Shown here: positions 1 to 9,017 of the stretch, piece by piece
Layout: the number at the start of each line of letters is the position of its first letter
How positions within the stretch are numbered: the stretch's first letter is position 1
From: Ruegeria sp.
Lineage (GTDB): Bacteria > Pseudomonadota > Alphaproteobacteria > Rhodobacterales > Rhodobacteraceae
Assembly (NCBI RefSeq): GCF_028066395.1
Contig: NZ_JALCBM010000012.1
Span: 2,872 to 59,285, forward strand
Length of the DNA stretch: 56,414 bases
Reading direction: 5' to 3'
Position numbers and translations under genes: made by a program
Notes under the pieces: generated by a model
What the model was told of the DNA's origin: nothing
Seen by the model: the letters and a program-made list of their open reading frames with translations, nothing else
Database searches by the model: none

Positions 1-2
1 AG

Positions 3-1058
3 CGCCGGATCATCGACCCGGCCTTTGCTGGCGGGCGGCTGAAGGATACCTTCCCGGCGATGCTGGCCGCTGCGCTGGCCTGCGTGGATCGGTTGCAACC
101 GCAAACGAATTCGATTGTTGAGATCGAAGAGATCACCAGCCATGCCGCCGCCGATGTGATCTTTCGCACCTTGTTCTCGGTCCCCATCGAACATGAGGTG
201 GCGGCGGAGGTGTTCGAAAAATTCCGTGCCTATCAACGGGAACAACCCCTGTTGAATCTGGCGGCCTTTATCCCGCTGCCCCGCTGGCTGCCCCGGTTTC
301 ATTCCCGCCGAACGTGCCGAAATGCCCGTGAAATCCGCGCGCTGATCACCCGGCTGACGGCGGAGCGGGCCGCACAGATCGCCACTGGCAATGCGCCCGA
401 CGATCTGGCGACCAAGATCATGACAACACCCGACCCCGAAACCGGGCAGGGCTTTGACACGGCTGAAATGGTCGATCAGGTCGCCATCTTCTTTCTGGCC
501 GGGCATGAAACCAGCGCCTCGGCCCTGGCCTGGTCGCTATACCTGCTGGCGCTTTATCCCGAGTGGCAGGACCGGGTGGCGGAAGAAGCCAAGGCATTGG
601 ATGATCCCTCCTTCACAACGGTCTCGCAACTGCGCCTCAGCCGCGATGTATTTCGCGAGGCGCTGCGGCTATACCCCCCGGTGCCTATGATGGTGCGCGA
701 GGCAACCTGCCCGGAACAGTTCCGCAATCGCGACGTCCCCAAAGGTGCGCAGATCGTGCTCAGCCCGTGGCACCTGCACCGGCACGAACGGCTGTGGGAC
801 AATCCCGACGATTTCGACCCGGCGCGTTGGAGCACGGAAAACGGCAAGACCTGCCAGCGGCAGGCTTACATCCCGTTCTCTGCCGGGCCGCGTGTCTGCA
901 CCGGTGCGGGTTTTGCCATGGTCGAGGGGCCGCTGATCCTGTCCATGCTGCTGCGCCACTACCGTCTGGAAACAATCGGCGGGGAAATGCCGGTTCCGGT
1001 CGCGCATCTGACGGTGCGGTCGCGCGATGGCATTCGCCTGCGTCTGGTTCAGCGCTAA
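3..1058 (+). CDS. Cytochrome P450, 5' end cut off by the window
   Basis: Heme-thiolate monooxygenase. The frame is open from the first complete codon, so the N-terminus lies outside the window; about 351 residues are present of the 430-460 usual for the family. Visible in order: a conserved segment RRIIDPAF at the left edge, the I-helix oxygen-activation motif AGHETSA (nt 498-518), the K-helix EALR (nt 657-668), and the heme-ligand loop FSAGPRVCTG with the proximal cysteine codon at 897-899. All catalytic landmarks are intact. It looks soluble and bacterial. Substrate cannot be deduced. The next gene starts 73 bp on with its own ribosome site, so co-transcription is possible but unproven. Confidence 0.93.
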   Translation, partial: RRIIDPAFAGGRLKDTFPAMLAAALACVDRLQPQTNSIVEIEEITSHAAADVIFRTLFSVPIEHEVAAEVFEKFRAYQREQPLLNLAAFIPLPRWLPRFHSRRTCRNAREIRALITRLTAERAAQIATGNAPDDLATKIMTTPDPETGQGFDTAEMVDQVAIFFLAGHETSASALAWSLYLLALYPEWQDRVAEEAKALDDPSFTTVSQLRLSRDVFREALRLYPPVPMMVREATCPEQFRNRDVPKGAQIVLSPWHLHRHERLWDNPDDFDPARWSTENGKTCQRQAYIPFSAGPRVCTGAGFAMVEGPLILSMLLRHYRLETIGGEMPVPVAHLTVRSRDGIRLRLVQR

Positions 1059-1131
1059 CAACCTACCATTGTTCCCGACCTTGCTGTATGCGGTCACAAA
1101 ACGCGGAATCATTACAGAACGGGAAAGAGTT

Positions 1132-2013
1132 ATGTCCAAGGCAGAACAGCGCACGCAGATGTCCGAAGGGGCGGGTTTCATCGCAGCACTGGACCAAAGC
1201 GGCGGTTCCACCCCCAAGGCGCTGGCGCTTTACGGCGTTGACGCGTCGGAATACAGCTCGGACGCCGAGATGTTCGGCGAGATCCAGAAAATGCGCGCCC
1301 GCATCATTCTGGCCGACGATTTCACCAGGGACAAAGTGATCGGCGCCATCCTGTTCGAACGCACGCTGGCCGAGGAAATCGACGGCCGCAAAGTGGCCGA
1401 TTACCTGTGGTCGGCCAAGGGCATCGTGCCGTTCCTGAAGATCGACAAGGGGTTGGAGGATACCGCGAACGGTGTTCAGATGATGAAACCGATCCCGGGT
1501 CTGGCCGACACGCTGGCCAAGGCGGATGGGGTTTTCGGGACCAAGGAACGCTCGGTCATTCATGAGGCCAATGCCGAAGGTATCGCCGCCGTTGTTGCGC
1601 AGCAGTTCGAGGTGGCCCGTGTGGTTACCGACGCGGGCATGGTTCCGATTGTCGAGCCTGAGGTGAACATCCATTCCGAATCCAAGGCCGAGGCTGAGGA
1701 TATTCTGAAGGGTGAGATCCTGAAAAACCTCGACCAACTGGCCGAAGGGCAGGAGGTCATGCTGAAACTGACCATCCCGAGCCAGGCCAACCTTTATGAC
1801 GCGTTGGCCGATCATCCGCGGGTGCTGCGTGTAGTGGCCTTGTCCGGTGGCTATTCGACCGAGCAGGCCTGTGATCTGCTGGGGCAGAACGGAAAAATGA
1901 TCGCCTCATTCTCGCGCGCGCTGACCGAAGGGCTGTCGAAACAGCAATCGGATGCGGAATTCAATGCAGCCCTTGGCGGCAATATCGACAAAATCTACCG
2001 CGCGTCGGTTTAA
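1132..2013 (+). CDS. fda: Fructose-bisphosphate aldolase class I
   Basis: Cleaves fructose 1,6-bisphosphate to DHAP and glyceraldehyde 3-phosphate (glycolysis/gluconeogenesis, cytoplasm) through a Schiff-base lysine. The 293-residue protein matches the short bacterial class I form: IAALDQSGGSTPKAL near residues 16-30, IVEPEVNIHS in the middle, and a C-terminal VALSGGYSTEQAC segment. The ATG at 1132 is chosen over an upstream in-frame ATG (1027) because a GGGAAAGAG ribosome site precedes it and the upstream start would overlap the P450 gene. It ends convergently with tag; the two stop codons overlap within the palindrome CGGTTTAAACCG (2006-2017). Confidence 0.95.
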   Translation: MSKAEQRTQMSEGAGFIAALDQSGGSTPKALALYGVDASEYSSDAEMFGEIQKMRARIILADDFTRDKVIGAILFERTLAEEIDGRKVADYLWSAKGIVPFLKIDKGLEDTANGVQMMKPIPGLADTLAKADGVFGTKERSVIHEANAEGIAAVVAQQFEVARVVTDAGMVPIVEPEVNIHSESKAEAEDILKGEILKNLDQLAEGQEVMLKLTIPSQANLYDALADHPRVLRVVALSGGYSTEQACDLLGQNGKMIASFSRALTEGLSKQQSDAEFNAALGGNIDKIYRASV

Positions 2014-2612
2014 ACCGGTTTGGTGAATTGGCGGCGCAACTGCGCCGCCTTTTCGCGCCCGATGCAGCCCTCGGCATGGTCGTTGATCAGTCCCATGGCC
2101 TGCATGAAGGCAAACAAGGTCGTCGGACCAACAAATTTCCATCCCCGTTTCTTGAGGTCCTTCGACATCGCCACCGATTCAGGTGAGGTCGTCATGGTTT
2201 GCGGGGCAGATGGCGTTTCCGGCTCGTAACGCCACACATAGGCGGCCAGCGAGCCTTCGACGGCAATCAGTTCTTGCACACGGTGGGCGTTGTTGATCAC
2301 CGCTTCGATCTTGCCACGATGACGGATGATGCCTGCATCACCCAGCAGCCGGGTGACATCCGCTTCAGAAAACATGGCCATCTTGTTGAAATCAAATTCA
2401 CAAAAGGCGCGGCGGAAGTTCTCGCGCTTGTTCAGAATGGTGCGCCAACTGAGACCGGATTGAAAGCTTTCAAGGCACAGCTTTTCGAACAGGCGCTGGT
2501 CTTCGCCAACCGGATATCCCCATTCCTGATCGTGATAGTCAAAGAATTCCGGCGCGGATTGGCACCATGTGCAACGCGGCTGTCCGTCCGGGCCGGGGAT
2601 GGTCTGGCTCAT
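2010..2612 (-). CDS. tag: DNA-3-methyladenine glycosylase I
   Basis: Removes 3-methyladenine from alkylated DNA to start base-excision repair. The 200-residue length is normal for Tag. The N-terminus carries RCTWC and the C-terminus HAEGC, the conserved Cys/His zinc-site segments of the family. FDYHDQEWG and FQSGLSWRTIL near residues 23-60 are typical Tag signatures. It is transcribed toward fda and overlaps it by 3 bp at the stop codons. No operon partner is evident: the next minus-strand gene upstream ends 58 bp away and its product is unrelated. Confidence 0.95.
   Translation of the reverse strand: MSQTIPGPDGQPRCTWCQSAPEFFDYHDQEWGYPVGEDQRLFEKLCLESFQSGLSWRTILNKRENFRRAFCEFDFNKMAMFSEADVTRLLGDAGIIRHRGKIEAVINNAHRVQELIAVEGSLAAYVWRYEPETPSAPQTMTTSPESVAMSKDLKKRGWKFVGPTTLFAFMQAMGLINDHAEGCIGREKAAQLRRQFTKPV
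2030..2053 (+). terminator. Rho-independent terminator of fda, inside tag
   Basis: A 9-bp stem (GGCGGCGCA at 2030-2038 with TGCGCCGCC at 2041-2049) is followed by TTTT at 2050-2053, 17 bases after the fda stop. It lies within the last codons of the convergent tag gene, so the terminator and a coding region share the same DNA. Confidence 0.75.
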
Positions 2613-2670
2613 GGCGTACCCTTTTTGTTCCTGCGCAGCTTAACCGGGGTTCAGCCGATCTGGCAAGAGG

Positions 2671-2892
2671 TCATTCGGGGTTGCGGTAACGGTTCAAGAT
2701 ATAGACCCGGATGGCCGAGGCCAACCCGGTCTCCGGGTCACGTTCCGCGTCAATTTCGGATGCCAACACGTTGATTGGCATCTGTTTTTCCCGTGCGATG
2801 TCACGGAAGGCCTGCCAGAATTCATCCTCAAGGGACACCGAGGTTCGGTGGCCTCTCAAGGTCAGGGAGCGTTTGATGGGCCGTCCGCTCAT
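2671..2892 (-). CDS. Ribbon-helix-helix domain protein (73 aa)
   Basis: Small protein resembling the ribbon-helix-helix family common in alphaproteobacteria (RHH_4 type). The basic N-terminal strand RPIKRSLTLRGHRTSVSLE would be the DNA-contacting beta strand, followed by two helices. Whether it binds DNA is unknown. It is the last gene of the fumC operon: its ATG overlaps the stop of the DUF4169 gene in an ATGA (2889-2892), which implies translational coupling. Confidence 0.8.
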   Translation of the reverse strand: MSGRPIKRSLTLRGHRTSVSLEDEFWQAFRDIAREKQMPINVLASEIDAERDPETGLASAIRVYILNRYRNPE

Positions 2893-3065
2893 TCCTCAAC
2901 CTCGTGCCCATCCAGATCACGACGCTGCTTGTCGCTTTGCCGGTTCGTTAAGTCCTTCTCGGCCTTTGTCCGGCCGAACTTGACCGTGTTCTCATCCGCC
3001 TGCGCCTTTTTCGCAGCCTTAGCCTTGGCCTTGCGATACTGGTTCAGGTTGATGGGCGTGCTCAT
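2889..3065 (-). CDS. DUF4169 family protein (58 aa)
   Basis: Small, lysine-rich, charged protein beginning [20 protein letters not shown], a pattern I recognise as DUF4169 of Rhodobacterales. No function is known. The ATG at 3065 is chosen because it overlaps the upstream stop in an ATGA; the in-frame extension upstream (about 21 residues) runs inside the preceding gene and looks unlike protein. Probably cytoplasmic; the high charge could suit nucleic-acid or ribosome contact, which is a guess. Confidence 0.8.
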   Translation of the reverse strand: MSTPINLNQYRKAKAKAAKKAQADENTVKFGRTKAEKDLTNRQSDKQRRDLDGHEVEE

Positions 3066-3577
3066 TGCAACCGGGTCACTTGGGTCAGCGCGTCGAACAT
3101 CCGGTCGCGAGATTGATCCGACAGGCAATCGACCTGCACGGCTGCGACAAACCCGTCTCGTTCGGATGTGGCTACCGTTTGATCCGGCAAGGCGGCGATG
3201 ATCTGTCCGCCAAGGTCCAGAAGGACCGGGCGCACCTCTTGCTTGAGATCGCGGTACTCTGCCGGGGCCTCGGTCTCCATCCAGCGCGCAATCCAGCAGG
3301 ATTGGATATCCTTGGCCGCCTCGATCTGCGCTTCGAAAAACGCCTGTGTCGTGGCCGGGTCCAGACCCGCCGCCGCCGCCTGTTCCAGCGTTTTGGCAAT
3401 CACGGTCTGTTCCCGCGCCACATCCTCAACCGGCAGGGAATTGGCGTGTTTATAGGCCGCCACATCCCGCATCCATTCCAGCCGTGCATCGATCAGTTCG
3501 AACAAATCGGCGCGGGCTGCGGTTGCTGTGCCGGTCAGACACATGCACAGCAACAGGGTTTTGCGCCAAACCCTCAC
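3062..3577 (-). CDS. Secreted gamma-class chorismate mutase (AroQ-gamma type)
   Basis: Predicted to convert chorismate to prephenate outside the cytoplasm. The 171-residue product opens with a signal peptide ([19 protein letters not shown], cleavage near residue 23). The mature part follows the pattern of exported chorismate mutases: [26 protein letters not shown] (the Lys matches the active-site Lys of the mycobacterial secreted enzyme) and [13 protein letters not shown] (the Gln matches another active-site position). Two cysteines (near residues 93 and 150) could form a disulfide. The start is GTG, overlapping the fumC stop by 4 bp. Assignment is by motif only; a non-catalytic relative is possible. 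Confidence 0.72.
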   Translation of the reverse strand: MRVWRKTLLLCMCLTGTATAARADLFELIDARLEWMRDVAAYKHANSLPVEDVAREQTVIAKTLEQAAAAGLDPATTQAFFEAQIEAAKDIQSCWIARWMETEAPAEYRDLKQEVRPVLLDLGGQIIAALPDQTVATSERDGFVAAVQVDCLSDQSRDRMFDALTQVTRLQ

Positions 3578-4965
3578 TTGGGGCCGATCATCTGTTCGGG
3601 GCGGACGACGGCGTCGAAGGTTTCTTCATCGACAAAGCCCAGCGCGATGGCCTCTTCCTTAAGGGTGGTGCCGTTCTTATGCGCGGTCTTGGCGACCTTG
3701 GTGGCGTTGTCATAGCCGATGGTCGGGGCCAGCGCGGTCACCAGCATCAGCGATTCCTTCATCAGCTTGTCGATGCGCGGTTCATTGGCCTGAATGCCCA
3801 GCAGCATGCGTTCGGTAAAGCTGTCGGTGGCGTCGCCCAGCAACTGGATCGATTGCAGCAGGTTGTAGGACATCATCGGGTTGTAGACGTTCAGTTCGAA
3901 ATGGCCCTGCGATCCGGCAAATGTCATCGCCGCATTGTTGCCCATCACATGGGCGGCAACCTGCGTCAGCGCCTCAGCCTGAGTCGGGTTCACCTTGCCC
4001 GGCATGATCGACGACCCGGGCTCATTCTCTGGCAGGATCAGTTCGCCCAGACCCGAGCGGGGACCCGACCCTAGAAAGCGGATATCGTTGGCGATCTTGT
4101 AGCAAGAGCCCGCAATGGTCGCCAAGGCGCCAGACAGGAAGACCATCGCGTCATGGGCGGCCAGCGCCTCGAACTTGTTTGGCGCAGTGACGAAGGGCAG
4201 GCCGGTGATCTCGGCCATATGGCCTGCGACCGCCTCACCCCAGCCTTTCTGCGTGTTCAGACCGGTGCCGACGGCGGTGCCGCCTTGGGCCAGCTCATAA
4301 ATCCCTGGCATCGCGGCGTGGACGCGGGCGATGCCCTGACGGATCTGATGGGCATAGCCGCTGAATTCCTGACCCAATGTCAGGGGCGTTGCGTCCTGCG
4401 TATGGGTGCGGCCGATCTTGATGATGTCCTTGAACTCTTCGGCCTTTTGCTCCAGCGCCGAGGCCAGTTTTTCAAGGCCCGGCAGCAGCACGTCGCGCAC
4501 GCTCATCGCGGTGGCGATATGCATGGCAGTGGGGAAGGTGTCGTTGGACGACTGGCCCATGTTGCAGTGATCATTCGGGTGCACCGGGTCTTTTGATCCG
4601 ATCACGCCGCCCAGAATCTCGATAGCGCGGTTGGCGATAACCTCGTTCGAGTTCATGTTCGACTGGGTGCCCGACCCGGTCTGCCACACGACCAGCGGGA
4701 AGTTGTCGTCAAACTTGCCTTCGATCACCTCACCCGCGGCCTGAATGACGGCGTCGGCGATTTTGGCGTCCAGCTTGCCGGTGGATTTGTTTTCCATCGC
4801 ACAGGCCTTTTTGATCACGCCCAGCGCGCGCACGATGGCAACGGGCTGTTTTTCCCAGCCAATGGGGAAATTCATGATCGACCGCTGCGTCTGCGCGCCC
4901 CAATACTTGTCGGCGGGGACCTCAAGCGGGCCAAAGCTGTCGGATTCGGTGCGGGTCTGAGACAT
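3574..4965 (-). CDS. fumC: Fumarate hydratase class II
   Basis: Hydrates fumarate to malate in the TCA cycle; iron-independent homotetramer. At 463 residues it has the normal length. Landmarks: [14 protein letters not shown] near residue 96, [20 protein letters not shown] with the catalytic His, and the superfamily signature [13 protein letters not shown] near residue 318. It heads a minus-strand operon of four genes that overlap one another by 4 bp each. The 205-bp gap upstream, shared with a divergent secreted-protein gene, must hold its promoter; it contains a short inverted repeat CTGTC/GACAG around 5058-5076. Confidence 0.97.
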   Translation of the reverse strand: MSQTRTESDSFGPLEVPADKYWGAQTQRSIMNFPIGWEKQPVAIVRALGVIKKACAMENKSTGKLDAKIADAVIQAAGEVIEGKFDDNFPLVVWQTGSGTQSNMNSNEVIANRAIEILGGVIGSKDPVHPNDHCNMGQSSNDTFPTAMHIATAMSVRDVLLPGLEKLASALEQKAEEFKDIIKIGRTHTQDATPLTLGQEFSGYAHQIRQGIARVHAAMPGIYELAQGGTAVGTGLNTQKGWGEAVAGHMAEITGLPFVTAPNKFEALAAHDAMVFLSGALATIAGSCYKIANDIRFLGSGPRSGLGELILPENEPGSSIMPGKVNPTQAEALTQVAAHVMGNNAAMTFAGSQGHFELNVYNPMMSYNLLQSIQLLGDATDSFTERMLLGIQANEPRIDKLMKESLMLVTALAPTIGYDNATKVAKTAHKNGTTLKEEAIALGFVDEETFDAVVRPEQMIGPK

Positions 4966-5170
4966 CTGTCACTCCGTCTGGTATGCAGTTGTATGCCGTT
5001 TATCCTTCGCGCAGCCGCGACGCAATCGGCCAGTTGCGCGCACCATAAACGCATGTCTGTCAGAGGTATAGACAGGCGCGCGCGGCAAATATTGGGCGTT
5101 AGCGAAAACAGTGCCATTGTGCCGGACCGGGCTAAAGTTAATATAGGGTGAACGAAGGACGGAGGCCCCC

Positions 5171-5725
5171 ATGCGCGCATCATTCACCGGCAGACAGATG
5201 ACCCTCGCGGGTGTCGCGATGCTCTGGCTTGCCGCGCTGTCAATGCAGGCGGTTGCCGCCGGTATCGACGCGTTTTTCGGAGATTATGTCGGCTCGGCCA
5301 ATGTGGTGGATGCGGACGGCACCGAAACGCCCCGGGACATGAGCGTGTCGATCCATGAAACCAAGGACGGGTTCAATGTCAGTTGGACCACGACGACCTA
5401 CAAGCTGGACGGGCGGGTCAAGGACGAGAAATTCTCGGTCGATTTCCAGCCCTCGGTCCGTCCGGATGTCTATTCGGCAGCGATGAAGCGCAATGTGTTC
5501 GGGCATGAGGTGCAGCTGGACCCGATGAAGGGCGAACCCTTTGTCTGGGGCCGGATCGAAGGCGACACTCTGACAGTGTTTTCCCTGTTTATCGACGCAA
5601 ATGGCGGCTATGAGCTGCAGCAATTCGACCGGACACTGGCCGATGGCGGGCTGGATCTGTCCTTTTCCCGATTCCGCAACGGCGTGAAATCGCGGTCGGT
5701 CGAAACCTTCCTGCAAAAAGAATAA
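5171..5725 (+). CDS. Conserved secreted protein of unknown function (184 aa)
   Basis: I do not recognise a characterised family. The N-terminus is a signal peptide (MTLAGVAMLWLAALSMQA core, cleavage after AVAA near residue 30). The mature 150 residues look beta-rich, with a repeated pattern of short charged strands (DGFNVSWTTTTYKLDG, GRIEGDTLTVFSLF), compatible with a lipocalin-like or small periplasmic beta-barrel fold; this is inference. A GGAGG ribosome site lies 5 bases before the ATG. Single-gene transcript: divergent from fumC and ended by a strong hairpin at the stop codon. Confidence 0.75.
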   Translation: MRASFTGRQMTLAGVAMLWLAALSMQAVAAGIDAFFGDYVGSANVVDADGTETPRDMSVSIHETKDGFNVSWTTTTYKLDGRVKDEKFSVDFQPSVRPDVYSAAMKRNVFGHEVQLDPMKGEPFVWGRIEGDTLTVFSLFIDANGGYELQQFDRTLADGGLDLSFSRFRNGVKSRSVETFLQKE

Positions 5726-5746
5726 ACCCCGCGCCGGGCGGGGTTT
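5724..5746. terminator. Bidirectional terminator between convergent genes
   Basis: Perfect 9-bp stem (AAACCCCGC at 5724-5732, GCGGGGTTT at 5738-5746) with a 5-base loop. It overlaps the stop codon of the secreted-protein gene and lies 7 bp beyond the sspB stop. A on one side and T on the other let it work on both strands. Confidence 0.8.
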
Positions 5747-5752
5747 GATCTG

Positions 5753-6217
5753 TTACTTCCGAAAACTGTCCAGCGAGACCACATCGGCGTCGTGATGGGG
5801 TTCTTCCTCTTCCACCTCGACCTCGATCGGCTCCTCGACGATCTGATCGGTTTCGTCCTCATCCTCGGGGCTTTCGAACCGCAGGCCGAACTCGACCGAG
5901 GGGTCAACAAAGGTCTTGATCGCCAGATAGGGGATATACAGCGGCTCGGGCGCGTCGCCGAAATTCAGCGTGATCGAAAAGCCGTCTTCGCCCACTTCAA
6001 GGTTTTCGAACCAGTGCTGCATGACGATGGTCATCTCGTCCGGGTAGCGCTGGCGCAACCAATCGGCGATTTCGACGCCCTCCTGACGGGTGTCGAAGGT
6101 GATGAAAAAGTGATGCGCACCGGGCAGGCCGGTTTCCGACACACCCCTGAGAACGGTCTTGATCAGACCGCGCATCGCCGTGTGCATCAGGGTTCCGTAG
6201 TCAATGTCTTGCGACAT
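5753..6217 (-). CDS. sspB: SspB-family ClpXP adaptor (alpha type)
   Basis: Adaptor that captures ssrA-tagged proteins and delivers them to ClpXP. The 154-residue protein has the conserved core (IDYGTLMHTAMRGLIKTVL, HHFFITFDT, FSITLNFGDAPEPLYIPY, LAIKTFVDPSVEFGL), then a long acidic linker (residues 112-140, mostly Glu/Asp), then a C-terminal VVSLDSFRK that fits the ClpX-binding tail of SspB proteins. The tmRNA gene that makes the tags lies about 3 kb away on the same strand. Monocistronic by spacing: 77 bp separates it from chrA upstream. Confidence 0.93.
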   Translation of the reverse strand: MSQDIDYGTLMHTAMRGLIKTVLRGVSETGLPGAHHFFITFDTRQEGVEIADWLRQRYPDEMTIVMQHWFENLEVGEDGFSITLNFGDAPEPLYIPYLAIKTFVDPSVEFGLRFESPEDEDETDQIVEEPIEVEVEEEEPHHDADVVSLDSFRK

Positions 6218-6294
6218 GGGTGTTCCTCAGAAATTTGTTCTTCTCAGCATAGGGGATTTACGCGGAAACGAAAGGCCGGTCAGCGGCGTATTGG

Positions 6295-7545
6295 TTACAA
6301 AAGCTGTATCATCATACCGGCCAGCACCATTGCTGCCAATGTGGTCGCTAAACCGGATTTCAACCGGAAAATCAACAGCCCGGCCCCGAGTGTCAGGATC
6401 AGCGCCCGGATATCCAGCGTGGACGGGTCGGGCAGGGGGATGGAAACCGGCCCCCACGCCCCGCCCGGCACAAGCGTGAACAGAACGTTCAGCCCGAACC
6501 AGACCGAGAGGTTGAGAATCACGCCAACCACCGCCGCCGTGATGGCGCGCATCGCCGCCGCCGGGCGCGGGCGGGCGGCGATTTTGTCCAGATAGGGGGC
6601 GGCCAGGAAGATCCATAGGAAACAGGGCACGAAGGTGGCCCACAGCGCCACCAGCCCGGCGGCCAGCGCCAGACCTGCGCCTCCGGCGACCTGACCGCTG
6701 AGCATGGCCACGAACTGGGTGACCAGAATTAGCGGCCCCGGCGTGGTTTCGGCCAGCCCCAGCGCGTCGATCATCTGATCGGTGCTGATCCAGCCATAGG
6801 TCTCGACCACGGTCTGGGTCATATAGGCCAGCACCGCATAGGCCCCGCCAAAGGTCACCACCGCCAGCTTGGCGAAAAACCAGCCTAGGTCGCTGAGCAA
6901 GCCATAGCCGGTGAGGTCCAATGCGATCAGCGGGGCCAGCCACAGGGTCAACCAAAGGGCTGCGGTTTGGGCCGGACGGGCCAGCGTGGGTGAGGGTGTG
7001 CTGGGTGCTGGCGGTTCGGATCGCGAGGTGGCGAATCCCCAGATCGCGGCGGTCAGGATGATCAGGGGAAAGGGCAGGTTCAGCGCAAAAATGGCCACAA
7101 AGGCCAAGGCGGCGATGATCCGGGGCTCGGTGCCGATCAGGGCTTTGCGCGACAGGTTGCGTAGGGCCTGCAGGACGATCACGATCACCGTGGCCTTGAC
7201 GCCCAGAAACCCGGCCTGCACCAGCGGCAGATCACCATAGGCGGCGTAAAGCCCCACCAGAATTGCGATAATCAGCGCCCCGGGCAGGATGAACAGAGTA
7301 CCCGCGATCAACCCGCCGAGCACGCCGCGCAGACGCCAACCGGCATAGGTTGCCAACTGCATCGCCTCAGGCCCCGGCAGCAGCATGCACAAGGACAACG
7401 CCCGCAGATAGGTCTGTTCGTCCAGCCATGGTCTGCGCTCGACAAGCTCCTGATGCATCAGTGAGATTTGCGCCGCCGGCCCGCCAAAGGATAACAGGCC
7501 GATCCGTCCGAAAACCCGGAACAGCTCGCTGGTCGATGGGGTCAT
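6295..7545 (-). CDS. chrA: Chromate efflux transporter
   Basis: CHR-family inner-membrane transporter exporting chromate. The 416-residue long form has two homologous halves, each beginning with the family pattern (FGRIGLLSFGGPAAQISLMH near residue 10; AKLAVVTFGGAYAVLAYM in the second half) and PGPEAMQLATYAGW or TTPGPLILVTQFV. About ten hydrophobic segments are visible, with a Pro/Ser-rich linker near residues 175-190. The start overlaps the chrB stop by 4 bp (ATGA), so the two are translationally coupled. Substrate is inferred from family and the chrB neighbour. Confidence 0.93.
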   Translation of the reverse strand: MTPSTSELFRVFGRIGLLSFGGPAAQISLMHQELVERRPWLDEQTYLRALSLCMLLPGPEAMQLATYAGWRLRGVLGGLIAGTLFILPGALIIAILVGLYAAYGDLPLVQAGFLGVKATVIVIVLQALRNLSRKALIGTEPRIIAALAFVAIFALNLPFPLIILTAAIWGFATSRSEPPAPSTPSPTLARPAQTAALWLTLWLAPLIALDLTGYGLLSDLGWFFAKLAVVTFGGAYAVLAYMTQTVVETYGWISTDQMIDALGLAETTPGPLILVTQFVAMLSGQVAGGAGLALAAGLVALWATFVPCFLWIFLAAPYLDKIAARPRPAAAMRAITAAVVGVILNLSVWFGLNVLFTLVPGGAWGPVSIPLPDPSTLDIRALILTLGAGLLIFRLKSGLATTLAAMVLAGMMIQLL

Positions 7546-8357
7546 GCGCCGTGCCCCGCAGGCCAGTCGTGGGTTTCATCAAACCCGTCCCGCGCCCAGC
7601 GATAAAGCGCATCGTAAAGATGCATCCCGGCCTCCAACTGCGCGTGGTCATCGCGGTATTGCCGGGACAGACCGACCGACAGGGCCAGCAGCCCCGCCGC
7701 CTCGGGCGCCAGATCGTGGCGGTTGGTGTCAGCGGCGCGGATGATCTGTGCCAACCGGTCCAGCGCCGGGATGTGCAGAGAGAATTCATCCAGCATCGTG
7801 TCAAAAGTGCAGGCGTCGCCGCGATGGCTCCAGAACGTGTTTTCGACATCGAAGGGGGTGGCGTTGAAATGATCCGCGACGCCCTGAACTTCGGCGGGCG
7901 CCACGAACAGGAACCGCGCCTGCGGGTCGACAAAGCGGCGGATCAGCCAAGGGCAGGCGATGCGGTCGATCTTGGGGCGGTGGCGGGTGACCCATAGGGT
8001 GCTGCCCTGCGCAGGAGCGGGCAAGGCGGCAAAGGGCACCATCGGCGCGTCCGGCAGATCGCGCCAGGCATACTGCCCACCCTCAAGATATTCGGCCTGA
8101 TGTCCCTGACCACGCAACCATGACACCGCGCCCTGGCTGAGTTTCTTTCCTCTTTGGCAAATGATCACACAGGGCTGATCGCCGATCCGCTGACGGATGC
8201 CGTCAAGATCATCAAAGGGCAGGCGGAATGATCCGGGGATCAGCCTCGGGTCGTCGTCAAAATCGGCATCGGTGCGGATGTCGACCAGCACCGGCGCGGT
8301 GGGGGTTCCGATCAATCGGGTCAGTTGGCGGGGGGTGATCGCATTGGCGGCGGCCAT
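7542..8357 (-). CDS. chrB: Rhodanese-ChrB fusion, chromate resistance protein
   Basis: Two domains. Residues 8-105 are rhodanese-like (PVLVDIRTDADF; active-site loop CQRGKKLS with an intact cysteine). Residues 120-265 match the ChrB C-terminal domain (WVTRHRPKIDRIACPWLIRRF, FVAPAEVQGVADHF, FDTMLDEF). ChrB-type proteins are linked to chromate sensing or reduction; the rhodanese part could handle sulfur or oxyanion chemistry. First gene of a chrB-chrA operon. The ATG at 8357 is chosen as the first plausible start; the 131 bp upstream should carry the promoter, but I see no clear operator. Confidence 0.88.
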   Translation of the reverse strand: MAAANAITPRQLTRLIGTPTAPVLVDIRTDADFDDDPRLIPGSFRLPFDDLDGIRQRIGDQPCVIICQRGKKLSQGAVSWLRGQGHQAEYLEGGQYAWRDLPDAPMVPFAALPAPAQGSTLWVTRHRPKIDRIACPWLIRRFVDPQARFLFVAPAEVQGVADHFNATPFDVENTFWSHRGDACTFDTMLDEFSLHIPALDRLAQIIRAADTNRHDLAPEAAGLLALSVGLSRQYRDDHAQLEAGMHLYDALYRWARDGFDETHDWPAGHGA

Positions 8358-8488
8358 GGCATGTCTCCTGTCATCAGGTCGGATACATGCGAAACTTGGG
8401 CTGCCGCCTCACGGGGTGTTCGCAAGCTTACCCCTTGCGCCCCAGCTAACGCGGAAGCCCCCAAAGCGTCAAGATCACCCGCCCCGGA

Positions 8489-8920
8489 TCAGGCCCAATC
8501 CAGCCGCTGCCCCGTCATGCAAACGGGCAGAGTGTCCTGCGGAAACTGCCCCAACTGTTCGAACAGCGAGATAAAGTCGAACTGATTATACGCCTCGACC
8601 ATCTTGTCGCCCTTGAACCGCGCCATGACCTGACCCGTCACCTCTAACGGGGCACCATTGTCGGCGCGCGAGGTGCGCACATGCAGGATGCCGGACACCC
8701 ATTCGCCATTTTCGACGATCTTGGGCAGGTCTACCGAAATCTCACCCAATACATGTCGGAAGGCCATCACCAGATCGCGGAAATCATCGGCCCCGACCTG
8801 CATTTCGGGGATCAGCCCATCGGCCATCGTGTCGGGGGCAAAAAACTGATCGATCGCCTCGGTATCACCCTTTTCCCAAACCTCGAAATACCACGCGCGC
8901 AACCTGTCGGAATTTGTCAT
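8489..8920 (-). CDS. NTF2-like / SnoaL-type protein (143 aa)
   Basis: Single NTF2-fold domain: RLRAWYFEVWEKGDTEAIDQFFAPD at the start is the usual first helix pair and cavity edge, and the C-terminal half alternates strands (VTGQVMARFKGDKMVEAYNQFD). Such proteins are cyclases, isomerases or ligand binders; nothing here tells which. Start ATG at 8920 is chosen because AGGAG lies 7 bases upstream; a longer in-frame reading to 9010 runs into the tmRNA terminator region and has no ribosome site. It lies just downstream of ssrA on the same strand. Confidence 0.78.
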   Translation of the reverse strand: MTNSDRLRAWYFEVWEKGDTEAIDQFFAPDTMADGLIPEMQVGADDFRDLVMAFRHVLGEISVDLPKIVENGEWVSGILHVRTSRADNGAPLEVTGQVMARFKGDKMVEAYNQFDFISLFEQLGQFPQDTLPVCMTGQRLDWA

Positions 8921-9017
8921 CTCAGTTCTCCTGTCAGTCCTGCAGGACGATGACGCAGAGTTATGAACAAAGCCTGAATTCCAGATGAGATCGCGCAAAA
9001 AAGCAGACATAAGGGGG

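Noticed and set aside
1-1058. P450 as a complete gene starting at an internal ATG at 60
   Set aside because: The frame is open to the window edge and conserved P450 residues occur before that ATG, so it is a truncated view of a longer gene.
5058-5076. CTGTC/GACAG inverted repeat upstream of fumC as a defined operator
   Set aside because: Arms are only 5 bp and match no regulator I know; too weak to report as a site.
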